Below are positions 4,502-11,197 of a DNA stretch of 27,747 bases, in pieces (the stretch's first letter is position 1; each line of letters starts with the position of its first letter). The position numbers and the translations under genes were made by a program. The DNA comes from a virus. The stretch spans positions 1-27,747 of IMG/VR virus record IMGVR_UViG_3300023196_003206, one strand, 5' to 3'. The notes under the pieces were generated by a model. That model was not told the origin of the DNA. It saw nothing but the letters and a program-made list of their open reading frames with translations, and did no database searches.

Positions 4502-6370
4502 TCACTTCGCATCGCCCCAGCTTTTTCCAATTTCAACGTCTACTTTGCTGGGGACCTCAAGCGTGACGGCTGTTCTCATGATCTCCGCAGCTTCGCGCGC
4601 GTCCTCCATGTTGTCCACACTCAGCGCAATCTCATCATGGACCTGCAGCAGGATACGGAATCCGGCTTTGTGTAGGGCAACCATGGCGGCCTTGGTCTGA
4701 TCTGCCGCAGACCCTTGGATAAGCTTATTTAGGCCCTTGTATGTGGCTGCCCGCTTGACTCGCGCGCCATACTTGATGACAGCTTCTTGGTAAGGCAGCG
4801 CCTTGTTGATTCCCCACTCTGTAGGCTCCCATAATGGGAACCTGCACTTACGGCCCAAAAGAGTACGGATGGACCCTGCAGACGCCGGATGCTCAATGCG
4901 GCGCATAACAGCGTCTACGGTTCCGCGCAGGAATGGGACTTTCGCATGAAACACCTTCATCAGCTCGCCCGCTTCGTCTACAGGCAGGTCGAGCTGCGCG
5001 GCAAGCTTGGCTTTGCCCATGCCGTACATAAGGCCCAGACCAATAGTCTTTGCCTGCTTGCGTTTGATCCCCGCCATGTCCGCCACCATTTGGTGAAAGT
5101 CAGTATTAGGGTCCGCTCTGTACGCCTCCGCCATGTTTTCCGCACCGGGAAGCTTAAGTAGCGTGGCGTAGTGAACCAGCAATCGGGGTTCCTGTGAGCT
5201 AAAGTCATTTGCTGCCCACAGCTGGCCCTCTTCAGGCAAGAACAGAGAGCGCACCAGAGGCCCAATAATCTCGTGTCGGGCCGGGACTTGCTGTAGGTTA
5301 GGGTTGGACATGGAAAGGCGGCCCGTGACTGTCCCACCATTGTCTGAGCGCAGTTGGTTGACGTGAGGATGTATACGTCCATCAGCCTTGGAAAAATCTA
5401 AGTAGGGCTGCAGAAAAGTCCCGTGGGTCTTGTTGAGCTCTCGCGCTTCCACAATCATTTGAGCAACAGGATGCTCACATGCGTCTAACCAGCTCTTTGT
5501 AAAGCTTGGTACGTTGGTGTGAGTCTTAGGGTACGCAATTTTGAGGGCGTCAAATGCAATCGCAACGCTGGAAGCTGCCCAGATATCCACGCTGTAACCG
5601 GTGGCCTTTCGTATGTCCTTGAGCAGCTGCTCTTCCCGTGTTTTGTAATCAGCTATCACGCGCTGCGCCTTGTCCCGGTCAAACCGAATACCCTTCATTG
5701 TGAGCTCAACAAAAATAGGAAGTAACTCGGTCTCCAGACTGAACATGGACTCGACTTCTTCTTGCGCCAACACCGTTTTAAGGTGACGCCAAAGTTTCAA
5801 GGTAAGCGCTGCGTCCTGCTCTGCGTAATTTCCCACATACATCGCAGGAAGTTTCCAGAGCTCTTTTTTAGGGTGCACTCCAAAGTCACTCGCAGCTTCT
5901 TTAAGGCCTTGCTCTGACTTAACCTCTTTAAGGTAATCAAAGCCAAGCGTGTTCAGGCTAAAGGAGAACCTGTTTTCGTCAATGAGCGGGGCCGCCAACA
6001 TCGTATCAATGATGCGTCCGGAAATGGTAAATCCACTGGCAAGCAACCATCCGGAATCATAGGCCGCGTTATGCATTACCTTGTCTGCAGGAGTGGCCAA
6101 GACTTTTTTGATCCAGCGTTCCACGACGCCACGATCAAGGTTTCCGCCGCCCGCATGTGCAACAGGGTAATACCCTGACCATCCGTCAACTGCTATGGCG
6201 TATCCAACAATGTAGCCATCGTTACGGGGCCACCCCGGGCCCATGCTCTCCAAGTGAGGGTCACACGTCTCAAGGTCAATTGCGATTTCTTTAGCGTCAG
6301 ATAGGTCAGGAAAATGGCTAGGTGGGAGCCACTCAGCAGACGTGGGAAAAAGAGACATAGTCCGGTTCAT
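4502..6370 (-). CDS. polA: family A DNA polymerase with 3'-5' exonuclease domain
   Basis: Encodes 622 residues. The N-terminal DnaQ-like proofreading domain has Exo I IDLET (D32, E34), Exo II HNAAYD (100-105) and Exo III YAEQD (182-186). The polymerase domain has TGRLSMSNPNLQQVP (349-363), motif A NDFSSQEPR (388-396, catalytic D389), motif B RKQAKTIGLGLMYG (437-450) and motif C VHDE (577-580). All metal ligands are present, so both activities are expected. In motif B, R437, K441 and Y449 align with E. coli R754, K758 and Y766, placing Leu445 at the Phe762 position. The motif A variant SSQEPR replaces the usual SQIELR but keeps the Glu. There is no 5'-nuclease domain. The start shares ATGA with the helicase stop; it is the last gene before the terminator. 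Confidence 0.96.
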   Translation of the reverse strand: MNRTMSLFPTSAEWLPPSHFPDLSDAKEIAIDLETCDPHLESMGPGWPRNDGYIVGYAIAVDGWSGYYPVAHAGGGNLDRGVVERWIKKVLATPADKVMHNAAYDSGWLLASGFTISGRIIDTMLAAPLIDENRFSFSLNTLGFDYLKEVKSEQGLKEAASDFGVHPKKELWKLPAMYVGNYAEQDAALTLKLWRHLKTVLAQEEVESMFSLETELLPIFVELTMKGIRFDRDKAQRVIADYKTREEQLLKDIRKATGYSVDIWAASSVAIAFDALKIAYPKTHTNVPSFTKSWLDACEHPVAQMIVEARELNKTHGTFLQPYLDFSKADGRIHPHVNQLRSDNGGTVTGRLSMSNPNLQQVPARHEIIGPLVRSLFLPEEGQLWAANDFSSQEPRLLVHYATLLKLPGAENMAEAYRADPNTDFHQMVADMAGIKRKQAKTIGLGLMYGMGKAKLAAQLDLPVDEAGELMKVFHAKVPFLRGTVDAVMRRIEHPASAGSIRTLLGRKCRFPLWEPTEWGINKALPYQEAVIKYGARVKRAATYKGLNKLIQGSAADQTKAAMVALHKAGFRILLQVHDEIALSVDNMEDAREAAEIMRTAVTLEVPSKVDVEIGKSWGDAK

Positions 6371-7866
6371 AACCTGAAACCCTTGTATTCGTTCTTTGGC
6401 AGAACTAAATGAAGTGATTGACGTGTTCGAGTCACGCCTACGTAAAGCAGTCGATTGATATCATCGGAATTGGTGTTGTAAGCCGCAGCCGACTTACTGG
6501 ATAGATCCGTAAGCAAAAGTACATTGTCCGCTTCACCGCCTTTAGCCCCATGGATCGTGGAAAGTTTGATGGAGATTTTCCCCGACAGTTTTGTGCCGCG
6601 CCGCAGCATTGCAATCAAATAGTCCCGCTTCTCCTCGCCTATTTTTGTCAACACGTTATGCCAGATCCCATTGGTCAACAAGCCGTGGTCCTTGGTCAGT
6701 GACTCCAATGTAAAGAAGCCTTCCGGGTTAACATTCCGAAGCGTTTTGTGACCGCGAGTTACAAACTCTGTTCCAATATGCTTGTATATCTGTTGGAGCA
6801 CAGAGAAAGGCACTTCTTTGCCCTTTCGCAGGGCCTCCCACCCCATTACAGCATTCAGTACAGCCTCAGAGACACTCCGGTGGCCATGCCGCTCAAACAA
6901 CAGGCCTTGGCTCTTTATCCAGTTGTGCATGTCGTTGAGCATGTAATTGGCCGAAGCCATGATCAGCCACTCGCCGTTTGTGATGTCGACATGCTCATAG
7001 GCGTTGTAGTACTTGATGTCCCCTTCAAACTCACGCGGGTTCCAGTTCTTGGCCTGTCGTGTGCGAATACGATTAACAATGGTATTTGCCAACGCGTGAA
7101 CTTTTGCGGGCACGCGGTAGGACTGCTCGAGAATGACAATATCGCCTTCAAACGCTAAAAAGCTGTTTACGTCGGCCCCCGCCCAAGTGTAGATTGCTTG
7201 GTCATCATCCCCGGCTAAAAAAGCTCGCTGGGCCCTCATTGCAAGGTTTGACACAAGTGTCCACTGAAGTCGAGAAAGGTCCTGTGCCTCATCGATTACC
7301 AGCACTTCTAGGCTCGGTAAAAGGTGTGGCATTTCATTAATCTTTTCCAGTAGGTCCGTGAAATCCATTAGGGATTTCGATTCTTTGTACTGGCGGTACG
7401 CGCGTTCCACGTACTCAAAGTGGAACCACTCGATCTTCATCTCACTGCTGTTGTAGTGCTCGCGCAAATCTTTGCCACGAATGCGCGCAATGTTGATCTC
7501 GTTAAGGATTGGGTGATCCGCCTTGACCATGAAGTCTTCGTCGCCGCTTTCAATTGAAAGCTCCAGCCCTGCTTCTCTGGCAAATTCCACGTAATGCTCT
7601 GTCCGCATCATGTCCTTGGTCGTGATGCCAAGGCAGCGATACGCCAAACTATGTAGCGTCCTAAACCATGGGAAGTCCGTTGCCTCATTTAAAGCGGGAA
7701 ACTTCGTTATTGCACGTTCTTTAGCCTCAGTGGCAGCTTTGCGAGTAAAGGCAAAATAGCCGATCTGTGTGGGATGGGTGCCATCCAAAAGCTCTGCCTC
7801 TATCATGCGCAGGAGGTAAGTTGTTTTCCCGGATCCGGGCGGGCCAAATACTTTGATCGTGCTCAT
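6367..7866 (-). CDS. UvrD/Rep-like superfamily 1 DNA helicase
   Basis: Encodes 499 residues with the SF1A motif set in order: Walker A GPPGSGKT (8-15), motif Ia FAFTRKAATEAKERA (38-52), FRTLHSLAYR (68-77), Walker B DEAQD (192-196), motif III GDDDQAIYTWAGAD (219-232), motif IV QSYRVP (248-253), motif V STIHGAKGGEAD (436-447) and motif VI LLYVGVTRTRQSL (473-485). It is shorter than cellular UvrD (about 720 residues), as in many phage versions. It should translocate on single-stranded DNA and unwind duplex at the phage fork or in repair. The start shares one base with the primase stop (TGATG) and the stop shares ATGA with the polymerase, so primase, helicase and polymerase are translationally coupled. 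Confidence 0.93.
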   Translation of the reverse strand: MSTIKVFGPPGSGKTTYLLRMIEAELLDGTHPTQIGYFAFTRKAATEAKERAITKFPALNEATDFPWFRTLHSLAYRCLGITTKDMMRTEHYVEFAREAGLELSIESGDEDFMVKADHPILNEINIARIRGKDLREHYNSSEMKIEWFHFEYVERAYRQYKESKSLMDFTDLLEKINEMPHLLPSLEVLVIDEAQDLSRLQWTLVSNLAMRAQRAFLAGDDDQAIYTWAGADVNSFLAFEGDIVILEQSYRVPAKVHALANTIVNRIRTRQAKNWNPREFEGDIKYYNAYEHVDITNGEWLIMASANYMLNDMHNWIKSQGLLFERHGHRSVSEAVLNAVMGWEALRKGKEVPFSVLQQIYKHIGTEFVTRGHKTLRNVNPEGFFTLESLTKDHGLLTNGIWHNVLTKIGEEKRDYLIAMLRRGTKLSGKISIKLSTIHGAKGGEADNVLLLTDLSSKSAAAYNTNSDDINRLLYVGVTRTRQSLHLVLPKNEYKGFRL

Positions 7867-9395
7867 CAGAACGGACTCCCTTTTTGCATTTCTGGAGTGT
7901 CAAACGGCGCATCCTGTCGATCAAAGCGCGGAAGCCTCCACACCCGAGTTGTGCGACCCTTCAGAAACAAGCTAATAGGCTCTCCGCTCATGTCGCGAAG
8001 TCGTTGAGCCATCTTAGGGGCAGTCATGCCGATAAAATTGTTGCGCTTTAAGTGGGCTTCAAGGTCCTTAATTCTCATGTAGACCTTGCCTTCTTCCTCA
8101 TTGGTCCAAGGGCGGCCCATCAAAATCTCGTCCCTATCAATCGCCTGTTGCAAGTGCGTGCAGAACTCTTCCACAAGGTCAGCAAAACGGCCAGATATGC
8201 TCGTGTCTTCAGAGGCGTCTTGAATCTGTTCAAGCTCCACCATTTCCGAAAGCAGCGCATTCAGCAGCTGTTCCCAATCCTGTTTTTTAAGGGTAGGGGG
8301 CAGCAGGTTCAGCTTTTCCATGCACGCCTTCTGGAAGAATGCTTGATTAAAAAAGTGGTCAGTGTCCAGCTCGATCCGCTTAGAGTTGACATCTAAGAAC
8401 CACAAGGGCGGCTCAGAGTTGTACTTAGATAGTGAGCCCAGCTGCGGGGAGTCTGGGCCATCTCCCCCAATCCCATATTTCCGCGTCCGGCACAGGCCAG
8501 AGTTGCAAAAGGAGTTGAGCGGGGCATCCTTACACTTGTACTTGTAGTCTTTTTTATTGAGCTGCTTGATGATGATCTGCAGCTCGGCGTTACCAAGAGG
8601 CGGCCCAAAGTACTTCTGGTTGTACTCCATCAGCTTATCTTCCCAACTGACTATGTTGACGCGTTTTAAATAGATGCCAAGGCTAAACAAGCCGTTATTT
8701 CGGGTGCCCTCTGGGAACCCTTGAGAGCAAAGCGCTTGCAAACATGGAGGTCCGTCTTTTACAGGGTGCTCAGGCTCCGGCGCAGCCTCTGGGAATTTTA
8801 CAGGGGTGTCTTGGACATACCTCTCGTATAACTCATAAAACTCTTCTAGCGAGGCACTTGATCCGTCGTCCTTGATGCCGTAGCGAAGGGACTCATCCCC
8901 GCCAAAATACGGCAGGTTTAGAAAGTTCCCGGTGTCACCGCGCTCAACTAAAATTTCAGATTGCTTTGGAAATATTTCTCGCCCCGCTTCGCCAAGTAGA
9001 GCCGCAACAGACTTTAGATACCGCTGCATCTCGGAGGCAGCGATAGGCTCTTTTGTAAAAAGAAACACGTGCGCGCCGCCTGACTTGCTTCGGCACACAA
9101 CAAGGGGCAGTTCCAACTTACGTATTTTTGTGACTAGGCCAAGCAGGTCCAAAGGGTACTGGTCAATGTCGACACAGCCCCAAATACAACTGTTGTCCGC
9201 TCGGATGGGGATGATGCCCAGACTAGGCTCTACGCCGTCAAGGTGTTTTTGCCAAAGGTCATCAGTTGGGGCTTTGCGGACAACAACAGCTTTTCCTGCT
9301 TGCTTGCCGTTGTCTTTAGCCTTCTCAATTCGATATGTGCCGTAGGCTATATCGAGTCCTGCGAAGATCGCTTGGAACCGGGTGATATCTGTCAT
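7866..9395 (-). CDS. archaeo-eukaryotic-type (AEP) primase, TOTE-like
   Basis: Encodes 509 residues from the ATG at 9395; the longer reading to 9440 would start inside the terminator hairpin. The AEP catalytic core shows VDID (D76, D78), SGGAHVF (105-111, with His109) and RGDTGNFLNLPYFGGD (152-167), the three motifs for metal binding and nucleotide transfer. A PriCT-like segment follows (about 216-245, with GFPEGTRNNGLFSLGIYLKR) and then cysteines at 288, 297 and 302, which with C218 or C223 could hold zinc or an Fe-S cluster. The C-terminal 150 residues are not recognised. It should synthesise primers, and may also extend DNA as AEP enzymes can. No helicase domain is fused; separate helicases flank it. 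It ends with the tip GSPF. Confidence 0.85.
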   Translation of the reverse strand: MTDITRFQAIFAGLDIAYGTYRIEKAKDNGKQAGKAVVVRKAPTDDLWQKHLDGVEPSLGIIPIRADNSCIWGCVDIDQYPLDLLGLVTKIRKLELPLVVCRSKSGGAHVFLFTKEPIAASEMQRYLKSVAALLGEAGREIFPKQSEILVERGDTGNFLNLPYFGGDESLRYGIKDDGSSASLEEFYELYERYVQDTPVKFPEAAPEPEHPVKDGPPCLQALCSQGFPEGTRNNGLFSLGIYLKRVNIVSWEDKLMEYNQKYFGPPLGNAELQIIIKQLNKKDYKYKCKDAPLNSFCNSGLCRTRKYGIGGDGPDSPQLGSLSKYNSEPPLWFLDVNSKRIELDTDHFFNQAFFQKACMEKLNLLPPTLKKQDWEQLLNALLSEMVELEQIQDASEDTSISGRFADLVEEFCTHLQQAIDRDEILMGRPWTNEEEGKVYMRIKDLEAHLKRNNFIGMTAPKMAQRLRDMSGEPISLFLKGRTTRVWRLPRFDRQDAPFDTPEMQKGSPF

Positions 9396-9410
9396 TATAA
9401 CTTTCTCGGT

Positions 9411-9438
9411 ATAAAAAGCGGGGGCACAAGGCCCCCGC
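9411..9438 (-). terminator. intrinsic terminator between SSB-like gene and primase
   Basis: A perfect 8-bp GC-rich stem (GCGGGGGC at 9418-9425 with GCCCCCGC at 9431-9438, five-base loop) is followed on the minus strand by TTTTTAT. It lies four bases after the SSB-like stop and about 16 bases before the primase start. No convincing promoter for the primase was found after it, so it may act partially, lowering primase-helicase-polymerase expression relative to the upstream proteins. Confidence 0.8.
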
Positions 9439-9442
9439 AAGA

Positions 9443-10213
9443 TCAGAACGGAGCGCTCATACCAGACTCAACGGTATCGCCCTCATGCTTGGCTTGAACT
9501 TTACCGGAGTTAATTTGCTCCGCAAAAGATTTAGCCGCTGCATAAACGTTCTGGTCTTCTACCGACCCAACTCGCTCAACTTCCCATCCAAACCACTTGC
9601 CCTTGTCGTTAGACTCGCCTGCGGTTGTAAGACGGTAAACCTGACTGTAGCAGGCGGGTGTAAACAACCCGTTCTTACCTTGCAGCTTTACCGACATCAT
9701 CATCGAATTCCACTTCCGGCTTTTCTTGAGCTGAGTAGATTTCATGACGATCAATGCAGGATTGGGAAATCCATTTTCGTCAAGAACAATCACGTAATGG
9801 TTGGCGGTGTTTTCAATGTAATTACCGCTGTCCAAATAGTCTTTGTTGTCACCCGGCTCACGGTGGGTCTTGGTAAGAATGTCGCTGGTCGATGGATAAA
9901 TTGCAAGCGGCGCACCGCTGCCGCTGCCACGGGGTGCCCACTCAATGTACTGACGAATGTAAGTGGTTGGGACAACGAGAATGCCCTTTTTACCGTCGTA
10001 CAATTGGCCGGTTACGCTGTTGTAGATCATGCCGGGCATTGCGCCATCTACTTCACCAATCTCAGGTGACACATTAGTCAGGAGACGCAAAAACGGAAGC
10101 GCGAAGTCATCCTGATTCATGTTCTCAAAACCGGACTGTGCGTCCTCTTCAAACATGCCAATAACAGCCAGCTCGCTCTGGGCCTTGATTGCTACTTCTT
10201 GAGTCTTGCTCAT
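9443..10213 (-). CDS. putative single-stranded DNA-binding protein
   Basis: Encodes 256 residues with no signal or membrane segment. It contains aromatic and basic patches (MKSTQLKKSRKWNSMM near 160) and a beta-rich central part. The acidic tail (EGDTVESGMSAPF) ends in Pro-Phe, as bacterial SSB tails do (consensus DIPF). The gene lies between a coiled-coil early protein and the primase, the usual place for a phage SSB. The function is inferred from tail and context; the fold is not recognised with certainty, and an annealing or other DNA-binding role is possible. The start has AAGGAAA about eight bases upstream. Placement ahead of a terminator would allow higher expression than the enzymes, as expected of an SSB. 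Confidence 0.5.
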   Translation of the reverse strand: MSKTQEVAIKAQSELAVIGMFEEDAQSGFENMNQDDFALPFLRLLTNVSPEIGEVDGAMPGMIYNSVTGQLYDGKKGILVVPTTYIRQYIEWAPRGSGSGAPLAIYPSTSDILTKTHREPGDNKDYLDSGNYIENTANHYVIVLDENGFPNPALIVMKSTQLKKSRKWNSMMMSVKLQGKNGLFTPACYSQVYRLTTAGESNDKGKWFGWEVERVGSVEDQNVYAAAKSFAEQINSGKVQAKHEGDTVESGMSAPF

Positions 10214-10231
10214 GATAATTTCCTTTTTTCG

Positions 10232-10786
10232 TTAAACGGATTTAATAACCGCTTTTTGGCCAATGTATGCACCAAAAAGTTCTGAGTCGAATTCGTTGCC
10301 TCTTTCGACCTGCTCTTTAACCCATGCTTTTAAGGTCATGGGTTCTATCTTCTCTGCTTGATCGGCGGGGTAGCCTTGCGCACGGAGGAGATTCAATAGA
10401 CGAACGCAAAAGTCGTCTTCGCCTCGGCCAAATCGGACCGAGACTGTGTTCTTGATGATGTCGTCAAAGCCGTGTTCCCTGAGCCATTGATAGGCTTCAG
10501 CTCGACGTGCTTCTGGGATAGAGGCGCTGTAGAAAGGCTTGATGTCAATGGAGCTTCCATCTTCCATCACAAACTTCTTCATGCCCATACCGGTCAAGGC
10601 TTCGGGAATCGCCTCTTCGGTAAGCTTGCGGTATTGCTCTTTGAGGGTCTTGAGCAATTGTTCTTGCTCAAGAATGTCGTTCTCAAGGGATTTCGCAAGT
10701 TTGGCCAAAGCGGCAATGCCAGAGATGTCCTCATCTCTGACCTTAAGTGCACCTGCGTCCTGCTCAAAAATATTCGTCAAACTCAT
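10232..10786 (-). CDS. conserved-looking phage early protein with N-terminal coiled coil
   Basis: Encodes 184 residues. A coiled coil spans about residues 25-60 (KSLENDILEQEQLLKTLKEQ), followed by an alpha/beta domain with GSSIDIKPFYSASIP (77-91), a WLREHGFDDIIKNTV segment (about 100-114) and the C-terminal TLKAWVKEQVERG. I have a general recollection of similar proteins in phage replication modules but cannot name a function. Gam-like host-nuclease inhibitors also begin with long coiled coils, a weak analogy only. The start has AGAAAGGAG upstream and overlaps the previous gene by 23 bases. Confidence 0.6.
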   Translation of the reverse strand: MSLTNIFEQDAGALKVRDEDISGIAALAKLAKSLENDILEQEQLLKTLKEQYRKLTEEAIPEALTGMGMKKFVMEDGSSIDIKPFYSASIPEARRAEAYQWLREHGFDDIIKNTVSVRFGRGEDDFCVRLLNLLRAQGYPADQAEKIEPMTLKAWVKEQVERGNEFDSELFGAYIGQKAVIKSV

Positions 10787-11111
10787 CGCTGTCTCCTTTC
10801 TGGGGGAATAGATCTACTTGGATCGGAATATAACGCCGCTCAAGCTTGTCCCATTTGAGACACTTAAAACGACCGTTATTTTTGGAAGCCGCAATCGCAC
10901 TGATGATCCCAATTGCTGTGGGGTCACCAATGAAAAGGAGATAGTCCTCATCAGTGAACTTCTCTAGTTTTCTTTGGATGCGGCGAACTGTGGGGGTAAC
11001 AGAAAACGCAATTTGTGCGTTAGGGGGCAATACGGTCTCAATGACACCGTAGTCCATAGCGGACGATATGTTGTGGCTTCCGGTCTCGGAAACAACGTAG
11101 ACTTTTGCCAT
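10764..11111 (-). CDS. small early phage protein of unknown function
   Basis: Encodes 115 residues in an alternating alpha/beta arrangement: MAKVYVVSETG, a central DYLLFIGDPTAIGIISAIAAS and LKWDKLERRYIPIQVDLF. The pattern suggests a small Rossmann-like domain without a recognisable cofactor motif. The C-terminus is acidic and ends in an aromatic residue (GDSDEFDEYF), loosely like the tails of phage SSBs such as T7 gp2.5. The start is preceded by TAGAAAGAGAGAAA, matching the leader of the divergent helicase. It is the first gene of the minus-strand replication operon. Confidence 0.6.
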   Translation of the reverse strand: MAKVYVVSETGSHNISSAMDYGVIETVLPPNAQIAFSVTPTVRRIQRKLEKFTDEDYLLFIGDPTAIGIISAIAASKNNGRFKCLKWDKLERRYIPIQVDLFPQKGDSDEFDEYF

Positions 11112-11197
11112 TTCGATTTCTCTCTTTCTAAGTACGAGGGTTCAGTGTACACTCATTTCTGCGGGGTGTGCAACCCCCAAACCAGAAAGAGAGAATC
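11112..11197. promoter_or_regulatory. divergent promoter/operator region with AGTGTACACT palindrome
   Basis: This 86-base gap separates the two divergent replication operons. At its centre (11144-11153) is a perfect 10-bp palindrome, AGTGTACACT, which presents TACACT on both strands. On the minus strand a TTGCAC (11168-11173) lies 18 bases upstream of TACACT; on the plus strand the -35 is weak (TTTCTA, 17 bases upstream). A small hairpin (GGGGT with ACCCC, 11163-11177) lies in the helicase leader. Overlapping -10 boxes or an operator would both fit. Confidence 0.5.

Noticed and set aside
4978-5382. 134-codon minus-strand frame inside the polymerase gene
   Set aside because: Alternative frame of a gene with all catalytic motifs in the main frame; Cys/Arg/Thr-rich shadow composition.
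9390-9400. Perfect TATAAT at the primase start codon as a promoter
   Set aside because: It overlaps the ATG, has no -35 at 16-18 bases upstream, and transcription would begin inside the gene.
9485-10069. 194-codon plus-strand open frame opposite the SSB-like gene
   Set aside because: It lies wholly antisense to a gene with good start signals, has no recognisable motif and no promoter or ribosome-binding support.
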